A stretch of DNA of 64,000 nucleotides, from the NCBI RefSeq assembly GCF_011601265.1, contig NZ_JAAOLX010000006.1, forward strand, positions 1-64,000, in the 5' to 3' direction. The stretch is from Iodobacter violaceini (lineage in GTDB: Bacteria; Pseudomonadota; Gammaproteobacteria; Burkholderiales; Chitinibacteraceae). Shown piece by piece: positions 9,151-16,834 of this stretch; position 1 is the first letter of the stretch; the number at the start of each line of letters is the position of its first letter. A program made the translations under genes and the position numbers. A model generated the notes under the pieces. The model ran no database searches, was not told the origin of the DNA, and saw only the letters and a program-made list of their open reading frames with translations.

Positions 9151-10163
9151 TCGACCACCGCCTCAGGGAAAAGTTGTAAATCAATTTCGCCCGTGCTGGC
9201 TAATTCACGCACGATAGTCATGATTTCCTTGCGTACTTCCTCAACACGGCTCAGCGGCACAGGGCCGGAGCGGCGCATCATATCTTCGAAACTTTGTGCC
9301 TGACGGCGTGGCATGGTCTGGGTAATGGCATTACGCACTTCCGGCTCTGCGCCTTTCAGTGCAATAGCCCACTGCTCCAGTGCTACATCTTCCACAATCC
9401 GCATCAGGGCGGTTTCGGTCTGGCGCGACAAGATAAAGAAGTCGTACATACGGCTTTCGATCTCTGCTACCAGATCGGCATCATGGGCGCGCAGCAGCTC
9501 GATCATTTGCTGCTTATTGCCCGAATAGCGGTTAATGATGTCGGCGGTTTGCTGCATACCCGCAACTTCGGTGCTTTGGGTGTGCAGATTATCCAGGCAG
9601 CGATTCACCAGGTCTTCCAGCTCAAGCAATAATTCCCGGTCCACTTCTTTCAGGCGGGCAATACCAACCAGCACATGATCTTGCGTCGCTACCGGCAGCG
9701 CTTCAACCACCTGGCCCGCTAAATGCGGCGGCAGAAAAGCCAGAAAGACGGCCTGCATGCGTACATGCTCGTGTGCAATTCTATCAGCCAGCCACTGCGG
9801 GGAAACCCATTGCAAGCGCGCCATCTTGGGGCGGATTTCATCACCATAAATGCTGTTGAGCACGCTATTGGCAATATCGCCGCCTAAGGCCAGATCCAGA
9901 GAGCGCTGCAAAAAAGAGCGCGAGGCGCCATGCACGCCGCTTTGCTCGCGGTATTCATCAAAAAATTTCTGAATCGATACCTTTACCGTGTCGACCTTAA
10001 TGCCACTCATGCGCGACATCACCTGCGTAACAGCCAGCAATTCCTCACGCCCCAGGCAGCGCAGCACATTGGCAGCAGGCTCTTCGCCCATGCTCAATAA
10101 AACAATGGCCGCCTGCTCCACCGGAGTCAGCACGGCTTCAGCCTGATTACTGCTTGCGTCCAT
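9147..10163 (-). CDS. fliG: Flagellar motor switch protein FliG
   Basis: This 338-residue rotor protein sits on the FliF ring and takes torque from the stator. The FliG domains are present in order: an N-terminal FliF-binding part (TPVEQAAIVLLSMGEE), a middle domain and a C-terminal domain with the charged helix that contacts MotA (FEDMMRRSGPVPLSRVEEVRKEI). The ATG at 10163 is preferred over a longer frame because it gives the family N-terminus. It overlaps the end of fliF by 17 bp. Confidence 0.95.
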   Translation of the reverse strand: MDASSNQAEAVLTPVEQAAIVLLSMGEEPAANVLRCLGREELLAVTQVMSRMSGIKVDTVKVSIQKFFDEYREQSGVHGASRSFLQRSLDLALGGDIANSVLNSIYGDEIRPKMARLQWVSPQWLADRIAHEHVRMQAVFLAFLPPHLAGQVVEALPVATQDHVLVGIARLKEVDRELLLELEDLVNRCLDNLHTQSTEVAGMQQTADIINRYSGNKQQMIELLRAHDADLVAEIESRMYDFFILSRQTETALMRIVEDVALEQWAIALKGAEPEVRNAITQTMPRRQAQSFEDMMRRSGPVPLSRVEEVRKEIMTIVRELASTGEIDLQLFPEAVVE

Positions 10164-11814
10164 CTTTTTGTACCCATTGTTTAACGACTTCGGCAACGCG
10201 TTCCGGCTCTTTGGCAGCCAGCTCTTTCAAATGATCAACCAGCACATCCACCGAAGAGCCCGCCGGAGGAAGATCATAGTTCTCCAGCAAAGGCACCACT
10301 GGCATAGGCTTGCCCTGTTGGGCTACAGATTTGGAATAGCCACCCGCAACAGCGGGCTCTGCCGCGTTTTCAGGCGTGATATCCAGCTCGGCAGGCGGAG
10401 CAGCCAGGCCCAGCGGCGCGGCAGGTTTTCCTATCCATTCTTTAAGCAGCTTAAAAGCGGGCCGCACCAGGAATAAAAACGCCAGCAGCAATCCCAGCAC
10501 ATAAGCCAATGAACCGACCGCATCGTAAATGGTGCTGCGTTCCTGCCACCAGGGTGTGGCAACCGGGCGGGCATTAAACGGCAGGGCAGAAACCATTAAC
10601 TGATCGCCCCGCTCGCTGTTAATGCCCAAACCATTGCGTAAAATATTTTCAATATTGGCAATTTGCGCGGGCGTCCAGCCGGCTTTCACCGAAGGGGCAG
10701 CTGCATGGCTCAAGACCACGGCCACATTTAAACGACGCAATGTGCCACGGGCTTTTTTTGTGCTGGTAATACTCTTGTCGTAAGCGTACTGACGAGTCAT
10801 CGCATTTTTCTTAAAGCGACTGTCATCAGTTTCAGGCTTGGCTGGATCCGCATTAACAGGGCGGTTACTTAAGGAGCCGGGAATACCAATCGCACTTTTC
10901 TCGCTGGTTTGTTCATCACGGCTGGCCTCACTGGTTATTTTGGGCGCCTCACCGTATTGCTCGCGTGTCTCTTCTACCTGATCGTTATCCACATCGGCGG
11001 TGACGCTCACCTTGAAGTTATCCGCACCTAACACAGGATCAAGCAAATCACGGATGCTGCTCAGGGTTTGTTCACGGTAGCGGCTGGCGCTGTCGTTTTC
11101 ATTACCAGCAAAACCGCTGGCAGCTGTATCGAGGCGCGCAGATAAAAGACTGCCCGCTTCATCCACCAAAGTGACTTTTTGCGGGCTGAGGCTGGATACA
11201 CTGCCAGCCACCAGATTAACAATCGCGGCAATTTGTTCCTGATTTAATTTCTGGCCAGGCTTTAAAGCAACCATCACCGAAGCAGAGCTTTTATCAATTC
11301 CCGAATCAACAAAAGAAGAAGATCTGGCTATCGATAAATGTACCCGTGCGCTGGCTATCGGATCTAATGCCAAAATACTTTGCACTAATTCACCCTCAAG
11401 CCCGCGGCGAAATCGTACATCCTGCACAAACTGGCTGACGCCTAATGGGTCATTTTTATCGAGCAATTCAAGCCCGGCGGGTAATTTAGCAACCACACCT
11501 TTAGCTGCCAATAGCATACGCACGCGGCCTAAATCACTGTTTTCAACCAAAACCTGGCCACTTTGCGGATGCAGGCGATATTTAATATGCTCGCTGTCCA
11601 ATACCGCCATCATATCTGCTGCGGCAATTTTTTCTGTATTACCAAATACCGGTTTGTAATTTGAATCGTCATGCCACAAATACAGAATAAGCAAGACGCT
11701 GATTGCAATGGCTAAGACTGTAATGGGCAATACCATTTTTACAAGCGACTCAGGATTACGCTCATTATTTTTTAGACGTAATGTTTCAAAGCCGGCTTTT
11801 AATTGTGCGTACAT
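10147..11814 (-). CDS. fliF: Flagellar MS-ring protein FliF
   Basis: This 555-residue protein builds the membrane ring on which the basal body is assembled. A first membrane helix lies near residues 28-46, then the ring-building motifs (LDPVLGADNFKVSV, with LEGELVQSILALDPIASARVHLSI earlier). A second helix near residues 425-450 precedes the cytoplasmic tail that binds FliG. The length is normal. It lies between fliE and fliG in one minus-strand operon. Confidence 0.96.
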   Translation of the reverse strand: MYAQLKAGFETLRLKNNERNPESLVKMVLPITVLAIAISVLLILYLWHDDSNYKPVFGNTEKIAAADMMAVLDSEHIKYRLHPQSGQVLVENSDLGRVRMLLAAKGVVAKLPAGLELLDKNDPLGVSQFVQDVRFRRGLEGELVQSILALDPIASARVHLSIARSSSFVDSGIDKSSASVMVALKPGQKLNQEQIAAIVNLVAGSVSSLSPQKVTLVDEAGSLLSARLDTAASGFAGNENDSASRYREQTLSSIRDLLDPVLGADNFKVSVTADVDNDQVEETREQYGEAPKITSEASRDEQTSEKSAIGIPGSLSNRPVNADPAKPETDDSRFKKNAMTRQYAYDKSITSTKKARGTLRRLNVAVVLSHAAAPSVKAGWTPAQIANIENILRNGLGINSERGDQLMVSALPFNARPVATPWWQERSTIYDAVGSLAYVLGLLLAFLFLVRPAFKLLKEWIGKPAAPLGLAAPPAELDITPENAAEPAVAGGYSKSVAQQGKPMPVVPLLENYDLPPAGSSVDVLVDHLKELAAKEPERVAEVVKQWVQKDGRKQ

Positions 11815-11829
11815 ATTTTCCTGCTGCCT

Positions 11830-12162
11830 TTACAAAGGCATTTTCATCAGATCATCAACTGCACCCATGACCTTATTGCGCACTTGCATCATCATTGAGA
11901 ACGATAAGCCCGCCTCCTGGCTCATCAGCATTGCGCCGACTAAATCGTTACTGGCACCGCTATCCACCTCGGCCATTTTGGCCGCCGCCATTTGATCTTT
12001 GGCATCAACGCCACGAATGGCATCGGCCATGATCGCCATAAAACCGCCATTATTCTGGCCATGAGCATCAGGCGAATGCAGGCTGTTTCCTGAGATGGAA
12101 GCCATCTCGCCCAACATTTTTGTTTGCTCAGTTTTTAAGGCCGAAGCAATTGCATTCACCAT
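11830..12162 (-). CDS. fliE: Flagellar hook-basal body adaptor FliE
   Basis: This 110-residue secreted protein joins the MS ring to the rod. The conserved C-terminal half is present (AMLMSQEAGLSFSMMMQVRNKVM), typical of FliE. It is the first gene of the fliE-fliF-fliG-fliH-fliI-fliJ operon and lies back to back with fliM across a 222-bp gap. In lateral systems of Vibrio and Enterobacteriaceae the regulator gene lafK lies at this point; here there is none. Confidence 0.93.
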   Translation of the reverse strand: MVNAIASALKTEQTKMLGEMASISGNSLHSPDAHGQNNGGFMAIMADAIRGVDAKDQMAAAKMAEVDSGASNDLVGAMLMSQEAGLSFSMMMQVRNKVMGAVDDLMKMPL

Positions 12163-12384
12163 TTAAACACCCCGTGTTGGCCAAGAAATTACGCCATTAT
12201 TTTTTACAAACCACTTACAGGGCGCGGATTCTAACAGCAGTACACAGGCGTAGTTAGCTGTGAATTTTTACCATGTAAAACAGATACATGAACATATCAT
12301 AAAATTCTAATGTTGAAGTACAATACGCGCGATTTGCCAAATCCCCTCTCCTCTAGGTTCTTTCCCTGATCGGTATATAGCTGC
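12163..12384. promoter_or_regulatory. Divergent fliE / fliM intergenic region
   Basis: This 222-bp AT-rich gap must carry the promoters for both structural operons. I found no confident sigma-54 site and no site of the LafS type found before the late genes. No regulator gene fits in the gap. Confidence 0.5.
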
Positions 12385-13203
12385 GTGTCCATAGCAAAAA
12401 CAAAACGTGTAATTCACGAAAAAAATGCAATTCAAGTGCTGGATCACAGCAGCTTAGGCCGCCCTTTGCACCTTTTAGCGGGATTAAACGAGCGGCTGAA
12501 AATTGAAACAGAGCAATTCCTGAAAAGCGAATTCAACCGCCCCTACCGGGCCACGCTGGGCGTGACTCAAATCAGCCAGTCTGCCCGTAAAGCCAATCCT
12601 GTGAGCTGGATAGATTTGGGTGTTGGCCAACTAGCAGTAGAAATGTCGCGTTCATTTTTGCTGCGTACGCTGGATTATCGCTATGGTGCAAAAGCCCAGC
12701 CTGCTGCAATCAGTGAAGAAGATTTAAAAGGTGAAGAAACCAGCACCGAACAACGATTAAAAACCAATCTTGCCAATAAAATAGCCCGGCTGTTTTTAGC
12801 GTTTTTAAATCAGGAGGCCAGCGGGTGCAGTGGTCTGAGATCTGAAGCCGCATGGCAAATTGAAATCGAAATAATCGATCAGATTGACCAGCTGAAAACC
12901 AATCTCTGTTTAGTGCTGGACCACGCCCTGTTTGATTTACTGCTGAAATTAGTTGCAAAACCACGTGCCAGCAACAAAAGCCAGACCGCTTTTTTTGATC
13001 AGTTAAAAATAAAATGCCATGCGCATCTGGCAGAGAAATCGCTGACTTTAGATGATGTATTAAACCTAAAAATTGGCGAGATTATGCCAATTAACTTACA
13101 AGCTAAAGCCAATGTCTATATTGGCAAAAGCAAATTGTTTACCGCCAGCGTTGCCGAAAATAACGGCGCTTTATGCCTTACATCATTTGAAGATGCAGAA
13201 TAA
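12385..13203 (+). CDS. fliM: Flagellar motor switch protein FliM, short lateral-type
   Basis: A 272-residue divergent FliM, the C-ring protein that in most systems receives the chemotaxis signal CheY-P. A C-terminal SpoA-like domain is seen (GEIMPINLQAKANVYIGKSKLFTASV). The N-terminus lacks the usual EIDALL-type CheY-binding peptide, and the protein is about 60 residues shorter than standard FliM. The start is GTG with no clear ribosome site. It heads the plus-strand run fliM-N-P-Q-R-flhB-flhA. The assignment rests on the C-terminal domain plus location before fliN. Confidence 0.85.
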   Translation: MSIAKTKRVIHEKNAIQVLDHSSLGRPLHLLAGLNERLKIETEQFLKSEFNRPYRATLGVTQISQSARKANPVSWIDLGVGQLAVEMSRSFLLRTLDYRYGAKAQPAAISEEDLKGEETSTEQRLKTNLANKIARLFLAFLNQEASGCSGLRSEAAWQIEIEIIDQIDQLKTNLCLVLDHALFDLLLKLVAKPRASNKSQTAFFDQLKIKCHAHLAEKSLTLDDVLNLKIGEIMPINLQAKANVYIGKSKLFTASVAENNGALCLTSFEDAE

Positions 13204-13207
13204 CTCC

Positions 13208-13546
13208 ATGAATATGAATGACGATTTTGATTTAGAAAACGCACTGCAGGAAATGGAATCAAAAACAGAAACTGCTGCACCGGCCAAGCGGGATCTCAAC
13301 CCATTTTTAAGAAAAATCCCCGTTACGCTGACTTTAGAAGTAGGCGCGAGCGATATTTCCCTGGCCGAGCTGTTAGCCATCGAATACGGATCGGTTTTAG
13401 AGCTGAATAAGCTTGCGGGTGAGCCACTGGATATCAAAGTCAATGGCACCACCATCGGCAAGGCCGAAGTGGTCATTACCGGCGAGAGCTACGGCCTGCG
13501 CGTGGTTGAATTAGATCACCTTGATTTACAAACTCTGGCCTCATGA
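13208..13546 (+). CDS. fliN: Flagellar motor switch protein FliN
   Basis: This 112-residue C-ring protein has an acidic, variable start and a clear SpoA domain (IPVTLTLEVGASDISLAELLAI, then GSVLELNKLAGEPLDIKVNG), the hallmark of FliN. The start at 13208 is likely, but an ATG at 13193 overlapping the fliM stop is also possible, as neither has a strong ribosome site. Its own stop overlaps the fliP start (ATGA). Confidence 0.93.
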   Translation: MNMNDDFDLENALQEMESKTETAAPAKRDLNPFLRKIPVTLTLEVGASDISLAELLAIEYGSVLELNKLAGEPLDIKVNGTTIGKAEVVITGESYGLRVVELDHLDLQTLAS

Positions 13547-14274
13547 AGTTCTTTTGGCGATTAAGTGCCCTGCTGCTGGCATCTGCCCCGGCATGGGCCG
13601 AAGACTCACTCAAGATCTTATCCAATAGCGCGACGGTGGGTGATTTAACGGTTAAAACTCAGGTTTTAATCATTATGACGTTGCTGGGACTGATTCCCAC
13701 GCTGGTTTTAATGATGACCTGCTTTACCCGCTTTGTGATTGTGTTATCTCTGCTGCGCCAGGCACTGGGCCTGCAGCAGGGCATGCCCAACCGGATTACC
13801 ACCGGTATGGCACTGATTTTAACGCTGCTGGTGATGCGCCCCGTGGGGGTGGAAGTCTGGCAAACCGCCATGCTGCCCTACGATCAGGACAAAATCACCC
13901 TGCTGGCCGCGCTGCAAATCGCCGAAAAACCAATGTCCAAATTTATGCTGGCGCAGACCAATAAATCGGCACTGGCGCAAATATCACGCCTTGCTGGCGA
14001 AGGCCCGGTGGCTAAACCCAGCGATCACGCTTTTACCGTAAAACTGGCGGCCTTTGTACTGAGCGAGCTGAAAACCGCCTTCCAGATCGGTTGCATGCTG
14101 TTTATCCCCTTTCTGGTGGTTGATCTGGTGGTCTCCAGCGTTTTAATGGCGATGGGGATGATGATGCTGTCACCGCTGGTGATTTCATTGCCACTTAAAC
14201 TGCTGCTGTTTGTGCTGGTAGATGGCTGGTCGCTAACGGTAAATACCCTCGTCACCAGCATACAGGCCTACTGA
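13543..14274 (+). CDS. fliP: Flagellar export gate protein FliP
   Basis: This 243-residue membrane protein is part of the FliPQR export channel. An N-terminal cleavable signal (ending near Ala-Trp-Ala-Glu at about residue 20) is followed by four membrane helices. The conserved segments MMTCFTRFVIVLSLLRQALG and FQIGCMLFIPFLVVDLVVSS are both present. The start overlaps fliN by four bases and the stop overlaps fliQ. Confidence 0.97.
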   Translation: MKFFWRLSALLLASAPAWAEDSLKILSNSATVGDLTVKTQVLIIMTLLGLIPTLVLMMTCFTRFVIVLSLLRQALGLQQGMPNRITTGMALILTLLVMRPVGVEVWQTAMLPYDQDKITLLAALQIAEKPMSKFMLAQTNKSALAQISRLAGEGPVAKPSDHAFTVKLAAFVLSELKTAFQIGCMLFIPFLVVDLVVSSVLMAMGMMMLSPLVISLPLKLLLFVLVDGWSLTVNTLVTSIQAY

Positions 14275-14546
14275 TGATCACCCCCGATACCGCGGTTGAT
14301 CTGGTCAACCAAAGCCTTTATGTAGTGGTGAAACTGGTGATTTTACTGGTGTTGCCAGGGCTGATTGTGGGTGTGCTGGTGAGCCTGTTTCAGGCCGCTA
14401 CGCAGATTAACGAGCAAACCCTCAGCTTTTTACCCCGCCTGCTCGTCACCCTCGCCGTCATCGCCCTAGCCGGGCATTGGATCGTTGGGCAGCTAATGAC
14501 GTTTTGCATCGAAATTTTTAATAATGCAGCGATGTTGGTGGGGTAG
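14274..14546 (+). CDS. fliQ: Flagellar export gate protein FliQ
   Basis: This 90-residue protein has two membrane helices and the FliQ signature around LVSLFQAATQINEQTLSFLPR. It is part of the FliPQR channel. Its ATG shares a base with the fliP stop (TGATG). The next gene, fliR, is separated by 367 bp that hold a copy of the dispersed repeat, which splits an otherwise tight operon. Confidence 0.96.
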   Translation: MITPDTAVDLVNQSLYVVVKLVILLVLPGLIVGVLVSLFQAATQINEQTLSFLPRLLVTLAVIALAGHWIVGQLMTFCIEIFNNAAMLVG

Positions 14547-14590
14547 ACGGTTGTTATCTGGCAGGGGCGGATGAAAAATCCAAAACTCTT

Positions 14591-14820
14591 TTTAGTGCCT
14601 TCGGCACATTGATTTAGGTGCGGGCGTCCCGCTGGACCTTCCTTTCTTGCGCGGCCAAGAAAGGAAGCGAAAGAAGGCCGCCCCAAACAGCACGAAGGCC
14701 CCTCGCTGCGGACAATCGAGGCGGCGTCAATTCAACTCGCTTCGCTCAAACACGAATTGACGACACCCCCGCCCCGCTTGTTCCTCGCTTCGGCGTGCTT
14801 CAGGTGGATAAAAGCCCCAT
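14591..14820 (-). repeat. Dispersed structured repeat, copy R2
   Basis: This is the same element as R1 in reverse orientation, between fliQ and fliR. The 12-bp hairpin arms are at 14638-14649 and 14656-14667 with a six-base loop. The inner GTCAATTC/GAATTGAC arms and the closing GGGGCGG/CCGCCTC stem are kept. Like most copies, it is oriented against the transcription of its host operon. Confidence 0.9.
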
Positions 14821-14913
14821 GCTCAGAGCGTAAAAATATACCGGCATTTTCGGCTTGCATAGCAATGCAATCAAACACCAAGGAGTTTACCTCCTTCCCA
14901 GCACAAGAGACCC

Positions 14914-15699
14914 ATGGACGCCCTGATTAAGGAACTACTCGCAATCCTACCCCTGCTCTGGTGGCCTTTTTGCCGCTATATGGCGGGGTTTAGTTTTGCG
15001 CCCTTAATAGGCGAGGCCATGGTGCCGGTGCGGGCGCGGATTGGTTTATCGCTGGTGCTGAGCGTAATCACCCTGCCCATTATGCAAAAAACCCAAATCA
15101 GTATTGATCCCTTCTCAATGCACTGGATTCTTGCCACCTTTGAGCAGGTGATTATCGGGCTGATTTTTGGCATGGCGTTTCAGATGGTCATGACCATTCT
15201 GTCCATCCTGGGATTTTTGATTTCATCGCAAATGGGCCTGAGTATGGCGGTCATGAATGACCCCATGAGCGGCAGCTCGTCAGACGTGATTTCCACCCTG
15301 CTGTATTTATTAGGCGCACTGCTGTTTTTTGCCATGGATGGACACTTGGTGATTGTGCAGATTATCTATGGCAGCTTTAAGCTTTGGCCGGTCGCCGATG
15401 GCATTCATTTTGTATCGCTCAGGATGCTGGCGCAAAGCCTGAGCTGGGTATTTGCCGCCGCGCTGCTCCTGGCTATTCCCAGTATTTTCTCTACTTTTAT
15501 TGTGCAGCTGGGCTTAGGCTTACTGAACCGCGTGGCACCGGCGCTTAATTTATTCTCGCTGGGCTTTCCGCTGATTACCCTGTTTGGCCTTTTTACCCTT
15601 GGCCTGATGAGCCGTTTTATTCCCGGCCATTACAGCCAGCTCAGCGAAAAGATTTTGCAAATGATTGAGCAAATGCTGCATGGGGGCGTGCATGGCTGA
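14914..15699 (+). CDS. fliR: Flagellar export gate protein FliR
   Basis: This 261-residue multi-pass membrane protein completes the FliPQR gate. The FliR features are present: RYMAGFSFAPLIGEAMVPVRARIGLSL near the start, FQMVMTILSILGFLISSQMGLSMA in the middle, and about six hydrophobic helices. It overlaps flhB by eight bases. It is separated from fliQ by repeat R2, so either transcription crosses the repeat or there is another promoter in the gap. Confidence 0.96.
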   Translation: MDALIKELLAILPLLWWPFCRYMAGFSFAPLIGEAMVPVRARIGLSLVLSVITLPIMQKTQISIDPFSMHWILATFEQVIIGLIFGMAFQMVMTILSILGFLISSQMGLSMAVMNDPMSGSSSDVISTLLYLLGALLFFAMDGHLVIVQIIYGSFKLWPVADGIHFVSLRMLAQSLSWVFAAALLLAIPSIFSTFIVQLGLGLLNRVAPALNLFSLGFPLITLFGLFTLGLMSRFIPGHYSQLSEKILQMIEQMLHGGVHG

Positions 15700-16834
15700 A
15701 GCGTCCAATGGCGATAAAACAGAAAAAGCCAGCCCGCAGAAATTAAAAAATGCCAGAAAAGAAGGCCAGATTGTCCGCTCGCGCGAAGTGGCTTCTGCCG
15801 TAGGTTTACTTGCCAGCTTAAAAGTATTTTCCTTGCTGGCACCAGGCTATTTAAACGATTTTAATGCGCTGTTTAATCTGGCTTTCAGCTCATTAGATCA
15901 GCCCGGCAGTATGGACGAGGTATGGTCTAATTTATTTAGTGGCAGCTTTTTATTGCTACTCAAAATGCTGCTGCCCTTAGCCATTATTCCGCTGATGATT
16001 ATCATTGCCTCGCTTTATCCGGGCGGCTGGATATTCTCTGGCAAGCAGCTGATGCCTAAGTTCGAGCGTATGAATCCGCTCTCTCATTTTGGGCGGATCT
16101 TCTCTGCCCAGCATGCCAGCGAGCAAATCAAAGCCATTATTAAGGTACTGATTCTGGGCGTCGTTTTGTTTTATGTCAGCCGGGACAGCTTGCCAAAATT
16201 CTTCAGCCTGCAAGAGCTGACCCTCACCGAAGCGCTCACAGGCGCGGCGCAATTATTATTTGATGCGCTGTTTAGCTTTTGCTTTGTGTTTATCTTATTT
16301 GCCGCCATTGATTTGCCATTGCAGATTTTCTTGTTTATGCGTAAACAAAAAATGAGTAAGCAAGAGCAAAAAGACGAATATAAAACCAGCGAAGGCCGGC
16401 CAGAGATTAAACAACGTATCCGGCAGATTCAGCAGCAATTAGCCCAGCGCAGCATTCGCAAAGCCATCCCCAATGCCGATGTGATTATCGTCAACCCGCG
16501 CCATTATGCGGTGGCTTTAAAGTACGACGAAAACCGAGCCCAGGCACCTTTTATTGTGGCCAAGGGCATGGATGAAATGGCGATGTATATCCGCCAGCTA
16601 GCCGAAATCCACAAAATAGACATTGTGCCAATTCCGCCCTTAGCCCGTGCTATTTACAAAACCACCCAGGTGAATCAGCAAATTCCTGCGCCTTTATTTA
16701 AAGCTGTGGCGCAGGTGCTGACCTATGTATTGCAGCTAAAAGCTTTTCGCAGTGGCGGCCGCCGTGTTGCGCCCCAATTACCCGATGATTTGGGCATTTC
16801 GCCAGAATTAGCAGAGATTAAAGACCCCGCATGA
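15692..16834 (+). CDS. flhB: Flagellar export switch protein FlhB
   Basis: This 380-residue membrane protein switches export from hook to filament proteins after cutting itself. It begins with the family N-terminus (GDKTEKASPQKLKNARKEGQI), has four helices, then a cytoplasmic domain. The self-cleavage site is NPRH starting at Asn268, where most FlhB proteins have NPTH. The cutting Asn-Pro pair and the His are retained. The ATG at 15692 overlaps the fliR end, and the stop overlaps flhA (ATGA). Confidence 0.96.
   Translation: MAEASNGDKTEKASPQKLKNARKEGQIVRSREVASAVGLLASLKVFSLLAPGYLNDFNALFNLAFSSLDQPGSMDEVWSNLFSGSFLLLLKMLLPLAIIPLMIIIASLYPGGWIFSGKQLMPKFERMNPLSHFGRIFSAQHASEQIKAIIKVLILGVVLFYVSRDSLPKFFSLQELTLTEALTGAAQLLFDALFSFCFVFILFAAIDLPLQIFLFMRKQKMSKQEQKDEYKTSEGRPEIKQRIRQIQQQLAQRSIRKAIPNADVIIVNPRHYAVALKYDENRAQAPFIVAKGMDEMAMYIRQLAEIHKIDIVPIPPLARAIYKTTQVNQQIPAPLFKAVAQVLTYVLQLKAFRSGGRRVAPQLPDDLGISPELAEIKDPA

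Noticed and set aside
12179-12194. Possible sigma-54 site (TGGCC...TTAC) before fliM
   Set aside because: It lacks the essential GC of the -12 element and lies 190 bp from the gene.
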